From Rhodoferax sp. (GTDB lineage: Bacteria; Pseudomonadota; Gammaproteobacteria; Burkholderiales; Burkholderiaceae_C): DNA of 64,000 nt. Where the stretch lies: contig JAGOUM010000002.1 in the NCBI GenBank assembly GCA_018061265.1, positions 1 to 64,000 of the forward strand, given 5' to 3'. The notes below the pieces were generated by a model. The model did not search any database and was not told the DNA's origin. It worked only from the letters and a program-made list of their open reading frames with translations. Shown piece after piece: positions 39,434 to 50,126 of the stretch. A program made the position numbers and the translations under genes. Every line of letters begins with the position of its first letter. Position 1 is the stretch's first letter.

Positions 39434-40379
39434 CGGCCAGGACCCGGATGTGCGCCTCCACGCTGCGGGACAAGGCACTCATCACATAACCACCTTCAAG
39501 GCAACTCACAATGCGTCCTTTCGCATGGCGACGCGCCACATCCTTGATGCGACTGGTCATCCATGCGTAGTCGTTTTCAACCAGTCCGAGCTGGCCCATG
39601 TCATCTTCCCGGTGTGCATCAAAACCGGCACTGATGAAGATCATTTCGGGTTTGAATTCCTCCAGCCGCGGGATCCACATCGCTTCGATCATTTCACGAA
39701 TATCGCCACCCTTGGTGTACGCGGGGACCGGCAGGTTACACAGATTCGACGCGTTAGAAAAATCCCAGTTCAACGGGTAGAACGGGTGTTGGTAAAAACT
39801 GCACATCAGAATGCGGTCATCCCCTTTGACGATGTCTTCGGTTCCGTTGCCATGGTGAACATCAAAGTCAATGATCGCCACCCGTCGCAGGTTGTGACGC
39901 TCCAGCGCGTACTTGGCGGCAATCGCCACATTGTTGAAGAAACAAAATCCCCCGGCCTTTTCCCGGCAGGCATGGTGCCCCGGTGGCCGCACCGCACAGA
40001 AGGCGTTTTCCATTTCCCCCGCCATCACTGCGTCGGTGGCGTCGATGGCAGCCCCTGCGGCATTCAGGGCCGCAGTCCAGGTATGAATGTTGACACTGGT
40101 GTCCGGATCGATCTGCAAATGCGTCGGCCCACCCGCATCAATCTCCTCCTTCAGTTCAGCATTCAGACCCCGAATGGCTGCCACGTACATGCGACCGTGC
40201 GCCAATTCGATATCGGAGGTGGCCGCGGCCGTCGCCTCGCGTCGATCCAACGCCACATCCAGCCCGGATATCAGCAGACGGTCATCAATCGCATCAAGAC
40301 GCTCGGGACACTCGGGGTGGCCGGGGCCCATTTCGTGTTTGCGGCAGCTTGGGTGGGTAAAGTATCCGGTCATTGTCAT
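39426..40379 (-). CDS. Histone-deacetylase-like amidohydrolase
   Basis: A 317-residue class II histone-deacetylase-like zinc amidohydrolase. Active-site elements are the His pair in RPPGHHACR, the zinc ligands Asp and His in IIDFDVHHGNGTEDI, and the distal Asp in SAGFDAHREDDMGQL. Bacterial relatives deacetylate polyamines, acetoin or other small amides; the substrate here is unknown. The ATG at 40379 has AGGAG upstream at about 10 bases. It is divergent from the MoxR gene with 42 bp between. Confidence 0.9.
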   Translation of the reverse strand: MTMTGYFTHPSCRKHEMGPGHPECPERLDAIDDRLLISGLDVALDRREATAAATSDIELAHGRMYVAAIRGLNAELKEEIDAGGPTHLQIDPDTSVNIHTWTAALNAAGAAIDATDAVMAGEMENAFCAVRPPGHHACREKAGGFCFFNNVAIAAKYALERHNLRRVAIIDFDVHHGNGTEDIVKGDDRILMCSFYQHPFYPLNWDFSNASNLCNLPVPAYTKGGDIREMIEAMWIPRLEEFKPEMIFISAGFDAHREDDMGQLGLVENDYAWMTSRIKDVARRHAKGRIVSCLEGGYVMSALSRSVEAHIRVLADV

Positions 40380-40421
40380 ACGCAGTGCTCTCCTCAAAGC
40401 ATTTTTTGGTAAGGTCGTCAC

Positions 40422-41342
40422 ATGGACATTCAAGCAAAACTCGCATCGCTGCTCGATCAGCTTAACACGGTGATTGTCGGAAAACCCGATCAAACCCAAG
40501 ATTGTGTCGCGTGTTTGCTCGCTGGCGGCCACCTGCTGATAGAAGACGTACCCGGTGTGGGTAAAACCACCCTGGCGCATGCCCTGGCGCGAACCTTTGG
40601 GCTGCAGTTCTCACGGGTGCAGTTCACCGCCGACCTGATGCCCAGTGATCTGTTGGGCGTTTCAGTTTTCGAGCGCGGGCGTGACCAGTTTGTTTTCCAC
40701 GCCGGTCCGTTGTTTGCGCAAGTGTTGCTGGCAGATGAGATCAACCGTGCCAGCCCCAAGACCCAGAGCGCGCTGCTTGAAGCCATGGAAGAAAAACAGG
40801 TCAGCGTCGAAGGGGCCACCCGCGCACTGCCGGTGCCTTTTTTTGTGATTGCCACACAAAACCCGTTGGACCAGGTGGGAACCTACCCCTTGCCCGAGTC
40901 TCAGCTGGACCGCTTCCTGATGTGTCTGTCACTGGGCTACCCCAGTCGGGATGCCGAGCGCTCTTTGCTGGCCGGTACGGATCGACGCGAATGGGTTGAT
41001 TCACTTCCCAGTCTTCTGACGGCAGCGGAGTTGCTGATGCTGCAAAAACAGGTACAAGCGGTCCATGCAGGTGGTCCGTTGCTCGATTATGTGCAGGATC
41101 TGCTGGCCGCAACCCGGTCGGGAAAATGGTTTGTTCAGGGCTTGAGCCCACGCGCGGGCATCGCGGTGCTGCGAGCTGCCAAAGCCCGTGCCTTATTGTC
41201 CGGACGCAATTACGTTGCCCCCGACGACGTACGTGCCATCCTGCCACAAACGATCGCCCACCGCTTGATTCCCAGCGGGGACGCGGGACGTGGCGCGCGA
41301 GAGCAGGTCAGCGCCATGCTCGATGCCGTGCCTTTGCCCTGA
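40422..41342 (+). CDS. MoxR-family AAA+ ATPase
   Basis: A 306-residue MoxR-type AAA+ ATPase, thought to act as a chaperone for assembly or metal insertion of partner complexes. Walker A is EDVPGVGKTTLAHA, Walker B is VLLADEINRASPKTQ and sensor 1 lies in FFVIATQNPLDQ. The C-terminal lid domain is complete. First gene of the MoxR-DUF58-transglutaminase cluster common in proteobacteria. Client unknown. Confidence 0.93.
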   Translation: MDIQAKLASLLDQLNTVIVGKPDQTQDCVACLLAGGHLLIEDVPGVGKTTLAHALARTFGLQFSRVQFTADLMPSDLLGVSVFERGRDQFVFHAGPLFAQVLLADEINRASPKTQSALLEAMEEKQVSVEGATRALPVPFFVIATQNPLDQVGTYPLPESQLDRFLMCLSLGYPSRDAERSLLAGTDRREWVDSLPSLLTAAELLMLQKQVQAVHAGGPLLDYVQDLLAATRSGKWFVQGLSPRAGIAVLRAAKARALLSGRNYVAPDDVRAILPQTIAHRLIPSGDAGRGAREQVSAMLDAVPLP

Positions 41343-41357
41343 CGGGTAGGACGCCCG

Positions 41358-42344
41358 GTGACGCAACCGATGACACCCGCACTGTTGCTGCATCCGCTGC
41401 GCTACCTGCGTGCGGCATTGGCGAAATGGTGGCAGTCGCGCTTGCCACTCAAAGACACGCTGACACTCAACCAGCACAACGTCTACATCCTGCCGACTGG
41501 CGCGGGCTGGATGCTGGCTGCAACTTTGCTGGTTTTGCTGGTCTCTTCGATCAACTACCAACTCAATCTGGGCTACCTGCTGACATTTCTACTTGGCGGC
41601 AGTGCCCTCGTTGCGATGCATGTCAGCCACGCAACCCTGCGCGGGTTGACTTTGAGTTTGGTAGCACCAGAGGCCGTATTCATGGGTGCAACAGCCAATA
41701 TCAGTGTCAATTTACACAACCCCAACCGACGACCCCGCCACGCCATTGGTCTGTGTGTCCATGCGACGCAACAATGGGCCTACACCGATGTGGGCGGCAC
41801 CGGCAGCAGCAATGTGGTGTTAGGTTGGCAAGTGATGCGGCGGGGCTTGGAGCCTGTACCCATGCTGAGTGCACAAACACTCTTTCCCATGGGTACTTTC
41901 CGCGTCTGGACACTTTGGCGGCCTGCGGCGCAGGTGCTGGTCTACCCTGCTCCCGAAGGCACCCCGCCGCCACTCCCCCAGCAACCCACGCAAAGTGGCG
42001 GGACTGAAGCCAGCCCGCAGCTTGCACAACGCGGCGAACCCGATGGGTTAAGGGTCTATCGGCGCGGCGATGCATTAAAAAACATCTTCTGGAAAAAAGC
42101 GGCCAAGACCGGCGAGTTGGTCAGCCGGGACAGCCTGGCGATGCGACAGCATGCCTACCTGCTGGATCGCTTACACACCGGTTTAAGCCACCCAGAGCAA
42201 CAACTCAGCCGCTTGTGTGCCTGGGTTTTGCTCGCTGACCGCATGGGGCTGCGCTTCGGACTGAAGCTTGGTACGCAGGAAATTGCCCCCGACACAGGTC
42301 CGGCCCACCTGCAACGTTGTCTTCGCGCATTGGCTTTGGCATAA
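41358..42344 (+). CDS. DUF58 domain membrane protein
   Basis: A 328-residue protein. Two adjacent hydrophobic helices (about residues 48-90, beginning WMLAATLLVLLVSS) precede a soluble region with the DUF58 core EPDGLRVYRRGDALKNIFWK (about 230-250). DUF58 proteins accompany MoxR ATPases and often carry a von Willebrand-like fold. The start is the GTG at 41358 after AGGA; an ATG four codons later is possible. It lies between the MoxR and transglutaminase genes. Confidence 0.88.
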   Translation: MTQPMTPALLLHPLRYLRAALAKWWQSRLPLKDTLTLNQHNVYILPTGAGWMLAATLLVLLVSSINYQLNLGYLLTFLLGGSALVAMHVSHATLRGLTLSLVAPEAVFMGATANISVNLHNPNRRPRHAIGLCVHATQQWAYTDVGGTGSSNVVLGWQVMRRGLEPVPMLSAQTLFPMGTFRVWTLWRPAAQVLVYPAPEGTPPPLPQQPTQSGGTEASPQLAQRGEPDGLRVYRRGDALKNIFWKKAAKTGELVSRDSLAMRQHAYLLDRLHTGLSHPEQQLSRLCAWVLLADRMGLRFGLKLGTQEIAPDTGPAHLQRCLRALALA

Positions 42345-42360
42345 CGCCCTGGGCACCAAA

Positions 42361-44370
42361 ATGACATTTGACCTGTCCCGACTGCCGCGCGAAACGCGTG
42401 ACACCTGGTTCCTGCTGCTGGTCATGGCCTGGGTGGTGCTGCCGCTGGTGGACCAGTTGCCACTCTGGGCACCCGCGCTGACCGGGCTGGTGATGGTCTG
42501 GCGGGCGACGCTGGCGTGGCGAGGACAGGTGTTGCCCTCCCGCTGGTGGCGACTCGGCCTGCTGGCTTTGGCCGTTGTTGCCACCGTCATCAGCCATAAG
42601 ACACTCCTTGGACGTGATGCCGGGGTCACCTTGGTGGTGGTGCTGCTGGCGTTAAAGACGCTGGAATTACGTGCCCGCCGTGACGCATTCGTGGTGTTTT
42701 TCCTGAGCTTCTTCCTGATGCTCACCAATTTCTTTTACTCGCAATCACTCCTCACCGCGTTTGCCATGCTGTTGGCACTGTTGGGCCTGCTGACAGCACT
42801 GGTCAACGCCCATATGCCGGTTGGCCGACCACCACTGGCGCAATCTGCCCGCATTGCCGGCGGCATGATGCTGTTGGGTGCACCCATCATGGTTTTGCTG
42901 TTCGTGTTGTTTCCTCGTCTGTCGCCCTTATGGGGTATGCCTGGTGATGCCATGAGTGGGCGCAGCGGCTTGTCCGGACAAATGACCGTGGGCAGCATTG
43001 CCAGCCTGGCGCTGGATGACAGCGTGGCCATGCGTATCCGGTTTGAAGGTACCCCACCGCCGCAGGATGCCTTGTACTTCCGTGGTCCGGTTTTGTCGCA
43101 TTTTGACGGCCTGCGCTGGCGCCACGCTGAAATTCTGGCCATGCTGGGAGCCGATCGCGCCGGGCTGAACGTGAACGGGCCAGCAGTGCGTTACGAAGTG
43201 ACCATGGAACCCAGCCACCAGCCATGGCTGCTGGTGCTGGACGCTGCACCCGAGGCCCCGGTCATTGCCCAAGGTCGAGCCCAGATGACCAGCGAATTGC
43301 AGTGGATGTATCCACGCGTTGTGACCGAACTGCTGCGCTACCGGGCTGTCAGCTACCCGCAGTTTTCCCATGGTCCGAGCCAGGCTGGCCCGCAGTTGGC
43401 GCCCTACCTGGCGCTGCCCGATGGTTATAACCCCCGAACGTTGGCGCTGGCGAATGAATTGAAGCGGGACTTGCCACCGGGCCAGCCTGTGGCCGCAGGT
43501 GTAGTGGCCAAGACGTTGGAGCGTTTACGGTCCGGAGGCTATGTCTACACTCTGGAGCCCGGGGTGTATGGACGCGATACCGCCGACGAGTTCTGGTTTG
43601 ACCGCAAAGCCGGCTTTTGTGAGCACATTGCCTCCAGCTTTGTGATCCTGATGCGCGCTGCGGGCGTGCCGGCCCGCATCGTCACTGGCTACCAGGGCGG
43701 CGCACTCAACCCATTGGATGATTTCTGGACCGTTCGCCAGAGTGACGCACACGCCTGGGCCGAAGTATGGCTTGGCGGCAGTGGATGGGTCCGGGTCGAT
43801 CCGACAGGTGCAGTTTCACCCGCTCGTACCGGCACCTTCACCCGGCTCGCCGCGCCGCGCGGGATCCTGGCAAATGCCCTGGGCAATGTCAACCCGGAGC
43901 TGATGTTGACCCTTCGCGCTGTTTGGGACGCAGCGAACAACCGTTGGAACCAATGGGTGCTGAACTACACCCAGACCAGCCAGCTCAACCTGCTCAAGAA
44001 TATTGGCTTTGACGCACCAAGCTGGGAAGACCTGGTTTACCTGCTATGCGCCATTGTGGTGGCAGTCAGCCTTACGGCCGCAGGGTGGGCCGCGTGGCAG
44101 CGCCAGCGGCAAGATCCCTGGTTGCGCCTGCTCAATCTGGCGCGAGAAAAACTGGGGAAACTGGGGCTCCATCTGCCCCTGCAGAGTACCCCGAGGCAAT
44201 TGTCCGCCACGCTGGAAAACTCAGGGGTGATGGCAGTGCCACAGCGGCTGGCATGGAGCGACTGGTTGCTCAGGCTCGAATCCGTGCGCTACGCCGAAAT
44301 ACCCCAACCGTCCGTCGCCAGTTACCGCCGCCAGCTCGCTACACTGCGCAGCGAACTCAACCGGCTTTGA
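42361..44370 (+). CDS. Membrane transglutaminase-like protein (DUF3488)
   Basis: A 669-residue inner-membrane protein. The DUF3488 N-part has about six helices (15-190). The periplasmic transglutaminase-like core has Cys in RKAGFCEHIASS, His in SDAHAWAEVW and Asp in VRVDPTG. One further helix near 560-580 and a short cytoplasmic DUF4129-like tail follow. Relatives include TgpA of Pseudomonas, needed for envelope integrity. The ATG at 42361 gives MTFDLSRLP; the longer frame overlaps the DUF58 gene. Third gene of the MoxR cluster. Confidence 0.9.
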   Translation: MTFDLSRLPRETRDTWFLLLVMAWVVLPLVDQLPLWAPALTGLVMVWRATLAWRGQVLPSRWWRLGLLALAVVATVISHKTLLGRDAGVTLVVVLLALKTLELRARRDAFVVFFLSFFLMLTNFFYSQSLLTAFAMLLALLGLLTALVNAHMPVGRPPLAQSARIAGGMMLLGAPIMVLLFVLFPRLSPLWGMPGDAMSGRSGLSGQMTVGSIASLALDDSVAMRIRFEGTPPPQDALYFRGPVLSHFDGLRWRHAEILAMLGADRAGLNVNGPAVRYEVTMEPSHQPWLLVLDAAPEAPVIAQGRAQMTSELQWMYPRVVTELLRYRAVSYPQFSHGPSQAGPQLAPYLALPDGYNPRTLALANELKRDLPPGQPVAAGVVAKTLERLRSGGYVYTLEPGVYGRDTADEFWFDRKAGFCEHIASSFVILMRAAGVPARIVTGYQGGALNPLDDFWTVRQSDAHAWAEVWLGGSGWVRVDPTGAVSPARTGTFTRLAAPRGILANALGNVNPELMLTLRAVWDAANNRWNQWVLNYTQTSQLNLLKNIGFDAPSWEDLVYLLCAIVVAVSLTAAGWAAWQRQRQDPWLRLLNLAREKLGKLGLHLPLQSTPRQLSATLENSGVMAVPQRLAWSDWLLRLESVRYAEIPQPSVASYRRQLATLRSELNRL

Positions 44371-44399
44371 AGACACGCTGGTCAGCACAATTTTTTGCC

Positions 44400-45503
44400 A
44401 TGCAGTCCTCACTATCCAAGAGCTTAAAACTAACAATTTTTATAGCAATAGTCGCTTTCTGCACAAGCGCCATCGCCGGAAAAGTCGACAAAAAAAGATC
44501 TGCTCAGGAGTCTCGGCGCAGCGTCGCCTTGCCCGGCCCCAGCTATGCACATCGCAGTGATGTTCTGGCGCTCGCACAACAGATCGCCGAATCACAACAA
44601 CTCGATCCGGCCTGGGTCCGGCGTACACTGGCACAGGCGAACTACCTGCCCTCCGTCGCCAAAGCGGTGGTGCCTCCGGCAATCGGTATCAACAAGAACT
44701 GGCGGGTCTACCGAAGCCGATTTGTCGAGCCCATTCGTATCCGGGCTGGCGTGCGTTTCTGGAACAGCCATACACAGGATCTTGCACGGGCGCAGGCCGA
44801 GACGGGTGTACCGATGGAGATCATTGTTGGCGTCATTGGCGTCGAAACCATCTATGGTCAGCATATGGGAAGCTATCGGGTGCTGGACGCCTTGGCCACG
44901 CTGGCATTTGATTTTCCTGCCAGCCACCCCCGGGCCAGCCAGCGCAGCGCCTACTTCCTGTCGGAACTGGGTCAGTTCTTGCGCCTGATGGTCGACTCAC
45001 ACACCGATCCAGGCAGCCCGCTGGGCAGCTATGCCGGCGCGATGGGCCTGCCGCAGTTTATGCCCAGCAGCTTGCGGCGTTATGCCGTTGACTTTGACGC
45101 AGACGGGCGCACTGATTTGCATGGCAGCGCTGCAGACGCGATCGGCTCGGTCGCCAATTACCTGTCATTGTTTGGCTGGGTCAGAGACCTGCCGACGCAC
45201 TACCCGGTCACACTGGATCCGGCCTCACTGGACATGACCGCTCTGATGGCACCCGACATATTGCCAAGCTTCAGTGCCGCTGAATTTCAGGCCAAAGGTG
45301 CGATTCTGGACCGCGATGCCGCTGGGCACCCTGGAAAACTGGCCTTGATTGAACTTCAAAACGGCACAGAAGCACCGAGCTACGTTGCTGGCACCGAGAA
45401 TTTTTATGCCATCACGCGTTACAACTGGAGCAGCTATTACGCCATGGCGGTGATCGAACTGGGCCAGGCTGTGATGCGAGCCCGCTTGCAGGCCGCCAAT
45501 TGA
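44400..45503 (+). CDS. Lytic murein transglycosylase B (MltB-like)
   Basis: A 367-residue periplasmic lytic transglycosylase that cleaves peptidoglycan to 1,6-anhydro products. The signal peptide (1-26) ends AIA. The catalytic Glu is in IVGVIGVETIYGQ, and GAMGLPQFMPSSLRRYAVDF is the family signature. No lipobox is visible at the cleavage site. The start ATG at 44400 is 29 bp after the transglutaminase stop, so it may belong to that envelope operon. AT-rich codons 44431-44456 in the signal peptide resemble part of a dispersed repeat. Confidence 0.9.
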   Translation: MQSSLSKSLKLTIFIAIVAFCTSAIAGKVDKKRSAQESRRSVALPGPSYAHRSDVLALAQQIAESQQLDPAWVRRTLAQANYLPSVAKAVVPPAIGINKNWRVYRSRFVEPIRIRAGVRFWNSHTQDLARAQAETGVPMEIIVGVIGVETIYGQHMGSYRVLDALATLAFDFPASHPRASQRSAYFLSELGQFLRLMVDSHTDPGSPLGSYAGAMGLPQFMPSSLRRYAVDFDADGRTDLHGSAADAIGSVANYLSLFGWVRDLPTHYPVTLDPASLDMTALMAPDILPSFSAAEFQAKGAILDRDAAGHPGKLALIELQNGTEAPSYVAGTENFYAITRYNWSSYYAMAVIELGQAVMRARLQAAN

Positions 45504-45505
45504 CG

Positions 45506-46858
45506 CTACAGCGGTTTCTGCAGCGAGACGACCCAGCCCGCGACGGATTCACCAAGTTCGATGCGCAGGGTATGCGTTTCGATGCTGCACGGGATGAGAC
45601 CTGCCGCCTGTGCGGCATTCAGTACGTGTTGCCGACTATGCGCATAACGACCATGCGGTGCCAGACGGTGTGCCAGTGCATCGTTACTTAACGCCTCCAG
45701 GGTAAACAGAACGTGGCCACCATGGAGAAGTGCACGTTGGCAGGCACACAGAACTTCGGTGAGGTCACCAAAGTAGACCAGCGTATCGGCCGATACCACC
45801 ACATCAAAGGTCGCAGGTCGCTCGACCAAAAACTGCGTCAATTCCATCTGGTGCAGTTCACTGTAAACCGCCCGCTGCCGCGCTTTGTCGAGCATGGCGG
45901 AAGACAAATCCACACCCACAAGTCGTTTGGCCCAAGGTGTCAGCAAGGGGCCGCACAAGCCGGTTCCACAGCCAGCATCAACTACATCCAGCGTACCCTG
46001 GGCATGCGAGTAAACGGACTGCAACGCGGTACAGACCAACTGCGGCGCAAGGTACTGTAAACGCGCCAGTTTGTTATCAAAAGTGGCAGCAAATCCGTCG
46101 AAAGTGCTGCTGATATAGGCATCACTGGCGCGCTCGGGCGCTAGCGGCGTCTTCAAAGCCTTGAGGTGGTGCAGTACGCGCGGGTTATCAGGGTCTTCAT
46201 CCAATATCTGCTGATAAAAGTCAATTGCTGCCTGCTGGTGCCCGCGATTCGACAGCGCGCTCGCCAGCACCACTCTGGCCATACTTCTGGGCATCAAACT
46301 CACGGCCTCATGGGCCGCCTCAAGCCCTTCGGCCAGCTTGTCCTGCTGGATCAGCGCCTGTGCCAGGCCGTACCAGGCCAGTCCGAAGCGAGGCGAACAT
46401 TGCGTCGCGCGACGAAATGACTGCTCTGCCACCATGACATCGAACGAAAGTTGCAGCCGACCCAGGTTGTCCAGCGCCTTTGCAGTCAGTTCTGCTTCAC
46501 AAGCCGAGGAAATACACTGCTGATAGGACGCAATGGCATCGTCGACACGCGCCAATTTGCCGTAGACCAGGCCGATGTCGTTCAAAATATTGGCATCTTT
46601 GGGCTGCAGTTGGACGGCTTGCTCCAACAGTACCAGCGCTTTGGCGGACTCACCCCGCAGGCTCAACATGGCGCCCATCAAATGCAGCGCCCCCGGCTGC
46701 CTGGGCAGCGCCTTCAACACAACGGAGAGCACCTTCTCTGCCGCAGCCAGATCACCTTGCGCCAGCAGTGAACGCGCCTGGTTCAGCGCCTGAGCGACCT
46801 TGAGTTTGCCAACCTGAGCTGATCCACGCGCCGGTGGTTTCCATTTTGGCAAGGCCAT
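45506..46858 (-). CDS. TPR-repeat methyltransferase
   Basis: A 450-residue fusion. Tetratricopeptide repeats fill about residues 20-230 (for example ILNDIGLVYGKLARVDDAIA). A SAM-dependent class I methyltransferase follows, with motif I VVDAGCGTGLCGPLL and motif II LVGVDLSSAMLDKA. The TPRs probably bind the protein or small-molecule target, which is unknown. The ATG at 46858 follows GGAG by 8 bases, and a promoter with TTGACA lies just upstream. It converges with the lytic transglycosylase gene, 2 bp apart. Confidence 0.85.
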   Translation of the reverse strand: MALPKWKPPARGSAQVGKLKVAQALNQARSLLAQGDLAAAEKVLSVVLKALPRQPGALHLMGAMLSLRGESAKALVLLEQAVQLQPKDANILNDIGLVYGKLARVDDAIASYQQCISSACEAELTAKALDNLGRLQLSFDVMVAEQSFRRATQCSPRFGLAWYGLAQALIQQDKLAEGLEAAHEAVSLMPRSMARVVLASALSNRGHQQAAIDFYQQILDEDPDNPRVLHHLKALKTPLAPERASDAYISSTFDGFAATFDNKLARLQYLAPQLVCTALQSVYSHAQGTLDVVDAGCGTGLCGPLLTPWAKRLVGVDLSSAMLDKARQRAVYSELHQMELTQFLVERPATFDVVVSADTLVYFGDLTEVLCACQRALLHGGHVLFTLEALSNDALAHRLAPHGRYAHSRQHVLNAAQAAGLIPCSIETHTLRIELGESVAGWVVSLQKPL

Positions 46859-46878
46859 GTTACACCGCTCCAATTATT

Positions 46879-46906
46879 AAAATATATAGCGCGAATACTT
46901 TGTCAA
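46879..46906 (-). promoter_or_regulatory. Sigma-70 promoter for the TPR-methyltransferase gene
   Basis: On the minus strand, consensus -35 TTGACA (46901-46906), 16 bp, then -10 TATTTT (46879-46884). This gives a start near 46872 and a leader of about 14 nt. Confidence 0.6.
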
Positions 46907-46921
46907 TATTGCGCTGGAATG

Positions 46922-48181
46922 TCATTTGGCTTGAAAAAAATTCAAAACACCTCGCGCCGCATGTACACCGCTGGCCAGGCAGGCGGTCAGCAAGTAACCA
47001 CCAGTCGGGGCTTCCCAGTCCAGCATCTCGCCAGCACACCACACGGCCGGAACCGACGACAGCATCAAGCTTTCGTTCAGACTCTGAAATGCCACACCAC
47101 CGGCGGTACTGATGGCTTCGTCCAGTGGTCGGAATGCGCAGAGTTCAATTGGCAAGCCCTTGATGGCCAAGGCCAATTGCAGCGGATCTTTCCATTGTGA
47201 CTGGTCCAGCAGCTCATACAGAATCGCCGACTTGATGCCGTCAAGGTGCAGTCGGCTTTTGAGGTGGCTGCTCAGCGAGCGACTGCCACGCGGATGCGAC
47301 ACCTCGGCCAGAACGCGCTGGGCCGACAGGTCCGGCAGCAGGTCCAGCGTGAAACTGGCCTGTCCATGCATCAGGATAGCGTCACGCAGCCACCTTGACG
47401 CGGCATAAATCAAACTGCCCTCAACCCCACTTGAGGTGGCAACAAACTCGCCTTTACGCTCAAAACAGACGCCCTGTGGCCCTGTCAACCGAATCGCCAC
47501 CGATTTGAACGGCAATCCGGCAAACCGATGGGTGAAATGCGGACTCCAGCCACCTCGCCGGTCGAATCCGCAATTGGCAGGCAACAGGGGTGCAATACGA
47601 ACACCTTTGGACTCCAGCCAGGGCACCCACGCACCATCGGAACCCAGACGGGCCCAGCTGCCACCGCCCAAGGCCAGCACGACAACATGAGCACTGCTCT
47701 GCCGTCTGCCACTGGGTGTGTCGAATTCAAGTGTGGTAAGACCTCGGTCCTGCCGAAGGCCTCCAGTCCAGCGATGGCGCATGTGAAACTGCACCGACCG
47801 CCCCGTTGCCGGATGCCGCAGGCGCTGAAGCCATGCCCGCAGCAAGGGTGCGGCTTTCATGTCCTGCGGAAATACCCGCCCAGAACTGCCCACAAAACAG
47901 GTGATACCCAAGCTGGCCGCCCAAGCCTGGACTTTTTGCGCATCAAAGTTGGCCAGCCAGGCGGCGACCTCGGCTTGCCGCTCACCGTAGCGCGACACAA
48001 AGAGGTCTGCCGGTTCCGCGTGTGTGAGGTTCAGTCCACCCTTGCCGGCGAGCAAAAACTTTCGACCCACGCTGGGCATGGCATCGAAAACATGCACTGT
48101 CAGGCCCGCCGTGGCGAGTACTTCCGCGGCCATTAAACCTGCTGGACCGGCACCCACCACCATCACCGTGTGCATTTGCAT
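46922..48181 (-). CDS. BaiN/RdsA-like NAD(P)/FAD-dependent oxidoreductase
   Basis: A 419-residue flavoprotein of the HI0933/BaiN family (TIGR03862-like subgroup). The FAD dinucleotide fold is [18 protein letters not shown] near residue 5; [18 protein letters not shown] is the family signature, and the C-terminus [13 protein letters not shown] closes the FAD site. Substrate unknown; relatives include enzymes reducing enone steroids. The ATG at 48181 follows AGGA. It is divergent from trxA. Confidence 0.87.
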   Translation of the reverse strand: MQMHTVMVVGAGPAGLMAAEVLATAGLTVHVFDAMPSVGRKFLLAGKGGLNLTHAEPADLFVSRYGERQAEVAAWLANFDAQKVQAWAASLGITCFVGSSGRVFPQDMKAAPLLRAWLQRLRHPATGRSVQFHMRHRWTGGLRQDRGLTTLEFDTPSGRRQSSAHVVVLALGGGSWARLGSDGAWVPWLESKGVRIAPLLPANCGFDRRGGWSPHFTHRFAGLPFKSVAIRLTGPQGVCFERKGEFVATSSGVEGSLIYAASRWLRDAILMHGQASFTLDLLPDLSAQRVLAEVSHPRGSRSLSSHLKSRLHLDGIKSAILYELLDQSQWKDPLQLALAIKGLPIELCAFRPLDEAISTAGGVAFQSLNESLMLSSVPAVWCAGEMLDWEAPTGGYLLTACLASGVHAARGVLNFFQAK

Positions 48182-48340
48182 TTCGTCCTTTTTTGGATTG
48201 ATCTGTTGCGTCGAACACACCGAAGTGCCATTCGACACTGTAACTTGGAGATCACCCGCTCCGCACTACGTGCCAGTGTCGTGGTTTCTGTCACAATTTC
48301 GGGGTTACAGAACTTTCAAAAACATCCAACAGGAAAAATC

Positions 48341-48673
48341 ATGGCCAGTGAACTGATAAAACATGTGTCCGATGCATCGTTTGAAGGGGATGTCCTCCTT
48401 GCCGAACTACCCGTGCTGGTGGACTATTGGGCCGAGTGGTGTGGCCCATGCAAGATGATCGCTCCCATACTCGATGAAGTCGCCAGCTCCTACAGCGGCA
48501 AGTTGCAGATCGCGAAGATGAACGTGGATGAAAACCGCGAAATTCCAGGAAAGTTCGGGATTCGTGGCATTCCCACCCTGATGTTGTTCAAAAGCGGACA
48601 ACTCGCCGCAACCAAAGTGGGGGCCATGAGCAAGGCCCAACTGACCGCATTCATTGACCAGCAACTCGGTTAA
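48341..48673 (+). CDS. trxA: Thioredoxin 1
   Basis: A 110-residue thioredoxin with the redox site WCGPC (C34, C37) and the cis-Pro loop [14 protein letters not shown]. It reduces protein disulfides in the cytoplasm with thioredoxin reductase. The ATG at 48341 follows AGGA by 7 bases; the longer frame starts inside the divergent gene. It precedes rho, the usual order in Burkholderiales. Confidence 0.96.
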   Translation: MASELIKHVSDASFEGDVLLAELPVLVDYWAEWCGPCKMIAPILDEVASSYSGKLQIAKMNVDENREIPGKFGIRGIPTLMLFKSGQLAATKVGAMSKAQLTAFIDQQLG

Positions 48674-48735
48674 TCTCACTGATGGGTCTGCGCTGGCAGC
48701 ACAGGACCCAATTCCGGCACGGGGATATTTCCTGT

Positions 48736-48741
48736 CATAAT
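48736..48741 (+). promoter_or_regulatory. Possible -10 for rho
   Basis: CATAAT in the 188-bp gap between trxA and rho, with a poor -35 (TTCCGG at 48712-48717). A long leader of about 115 nt would follow, as is common for autoregulated rho. Otherwise the gap shows only imperfect hairpins. Confidence 0.35.
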
Positions 48742-48861
48742 CCAGTCACTCCAGCACCCTGATCCAGGTCAGCTGGAGACCTTGGCAAAAGTGCAAGGAC
48801 TCTTTACAGACAAGTCCGGCCGCCCACTCCCCCGTTTTTTTCTTTCAGACTGCGTTAATTC

Positions 48862-50124
48862 ATGCATTTAAACGAACTCAAGGCACTGCATGTGTCGGAA
48901 GTGCTCAAGCAAGCCGAAGATCTCGAGATTGAAAACACCGGGCGGATGCGCAAACAGGAGCTGATGTTTGCCATCATCAAAAAACGCGCCCGTGCCGGAG
49001 AGCAGATCTTTGCCGACGGGGTGCTTGAAATCCTGCCTGACGGATTCGGCTTCCTGCGCAGTCCTGACACCAGCTACACCGCCTCAACCGACGACATCTA
49101 CATCAGCCCGAGCCAGGTTCGTCGCTTTAACCTGCACACCGGCGACATGATTGAGGGCGAAGTACGCACCCCAAAAGACGGTGAACGGTACTTTGCACTG
49201 AACAAGCTCGAGAAAGTCAACGGCGGTGGCCCCGAGGAAAACAAGCACAAGGTGATGTTCGAAAACCTGACGCCATTGTTTCCCAAGGAACAGATGCGGC
49301 TAGAGCGCGAAATCAAGGGAGAGGAGAACATCACCGGGCGCATCATCGACATCATTGCGCCCATCGGCAAGGGGCAGCGGGCCCTTCTGGTGGCGCCACC
49401 CAAGAGTGGCAAGACGGTGATGATGCAGCACATTGCCCATGCGATTTCGGCCAACTACCCCAACAGCCACATGATGGTGCTGCTGGTGGACGAACGCCCC
49501 GAAGAAGTCACAGAAATGCAGCGCACCGTCAAGGGTGAGGTGATAGCCTCGACGTTTGACGAGCCCGCAGCGCGCCACGTCCACGTGGCTGAAATGGTCA
49601 TTGAGCGTGCCAAACGGCTGGTTGAACTCAAAAAAGACGTCGTGATTCTGCTGGACTCGATCACCCGACTGGCGCGAGCCTACAACAATGTGGTGCCCTC
49701 AAGCGGCAAGGTGCTGACCGGTGGCGTGGATGCCAACGCGCTGCAGCGGCCCAAACGCTTTCTCGGTGCCGCGCGCAATGTGGAGGAAGGTGGTTCACTG
49801 ACCATCATTGCCACCGCGCTGGTCGATACCGGAAGCCGCATGGACGAGGTGATCTTTGAAGAATTCAAGGGTACCGGCAACAGTGAGATCCACCTTGATC
49901 GCCGGCTGTACGAAAAACGCGTGTTCCCGTCGATCCAGCTGAACCGCAGCGGGACGCGCCGCGAAGAACTGCTGCTGCAACCGGAAATCCTGCAAAAAAC
50001 CCGGATTCTGCGGCAGTTCCTCTACAACATGGACGAGATCGAGTCCATGGAAATGGTGTTGAAGCAAATGAAGGCTACCAAGACCAACAGTGAGTTCTTC
50101 GAACTGATGCGACGCGGCGGTTAA
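48862..50124 (+). CDS. rho: Transcription termination factor Rho
   Basis: A 420-residue hexameric RNA-dependent helicase that terminates transcription. The N-terminal helix bundle begins [20 protein letters not shown], the cold-shock-like RNA-binding domain contains [13 protein letters not shown], Walker A is [12 protein letters not shown], Walker B is [16 protein letters not shown], and the R loop is complete. Length matches E. coli Rho. It lies between trxA and rpmE2. Confidence 0.98.
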   Translation: MHLNELKALHVSEVLKQAEDLEIENTGRMRKQELMFAIIKKRARAGEQIFADGVLEILPDGFGFLRSPDTSYTASTDDIYISPSQVRRFNLHTGDMIEGEVRTPKDGERYFALNKLEKVNGGGPEENKHKVMFENLTPLFPKEQMRLEREIKGEENITGRIIDIIAPIGKGQRALLVAPPKSGKTVMMQHIAHAISANYPNSHMMVLLVDERPEEVTEMQRTVKGEVIASTFDEPAARHVHVAEMVIERAKRLVELKKDVVILLDSITRLARAYNNVVPSSGKVLTGGVDANALQRPKRFLGAARNVEEGGSLTIIATALVDTGSRMDEVIFEEFKGTGNSEIHLDRRLYEKRVFPSIQLNRSGTRREELLLQPEILQKTRILRQFLYNMDEIESMEMVLKQMKATKTNSEFFELMRRGG

Positions 50125-50126
50125 TC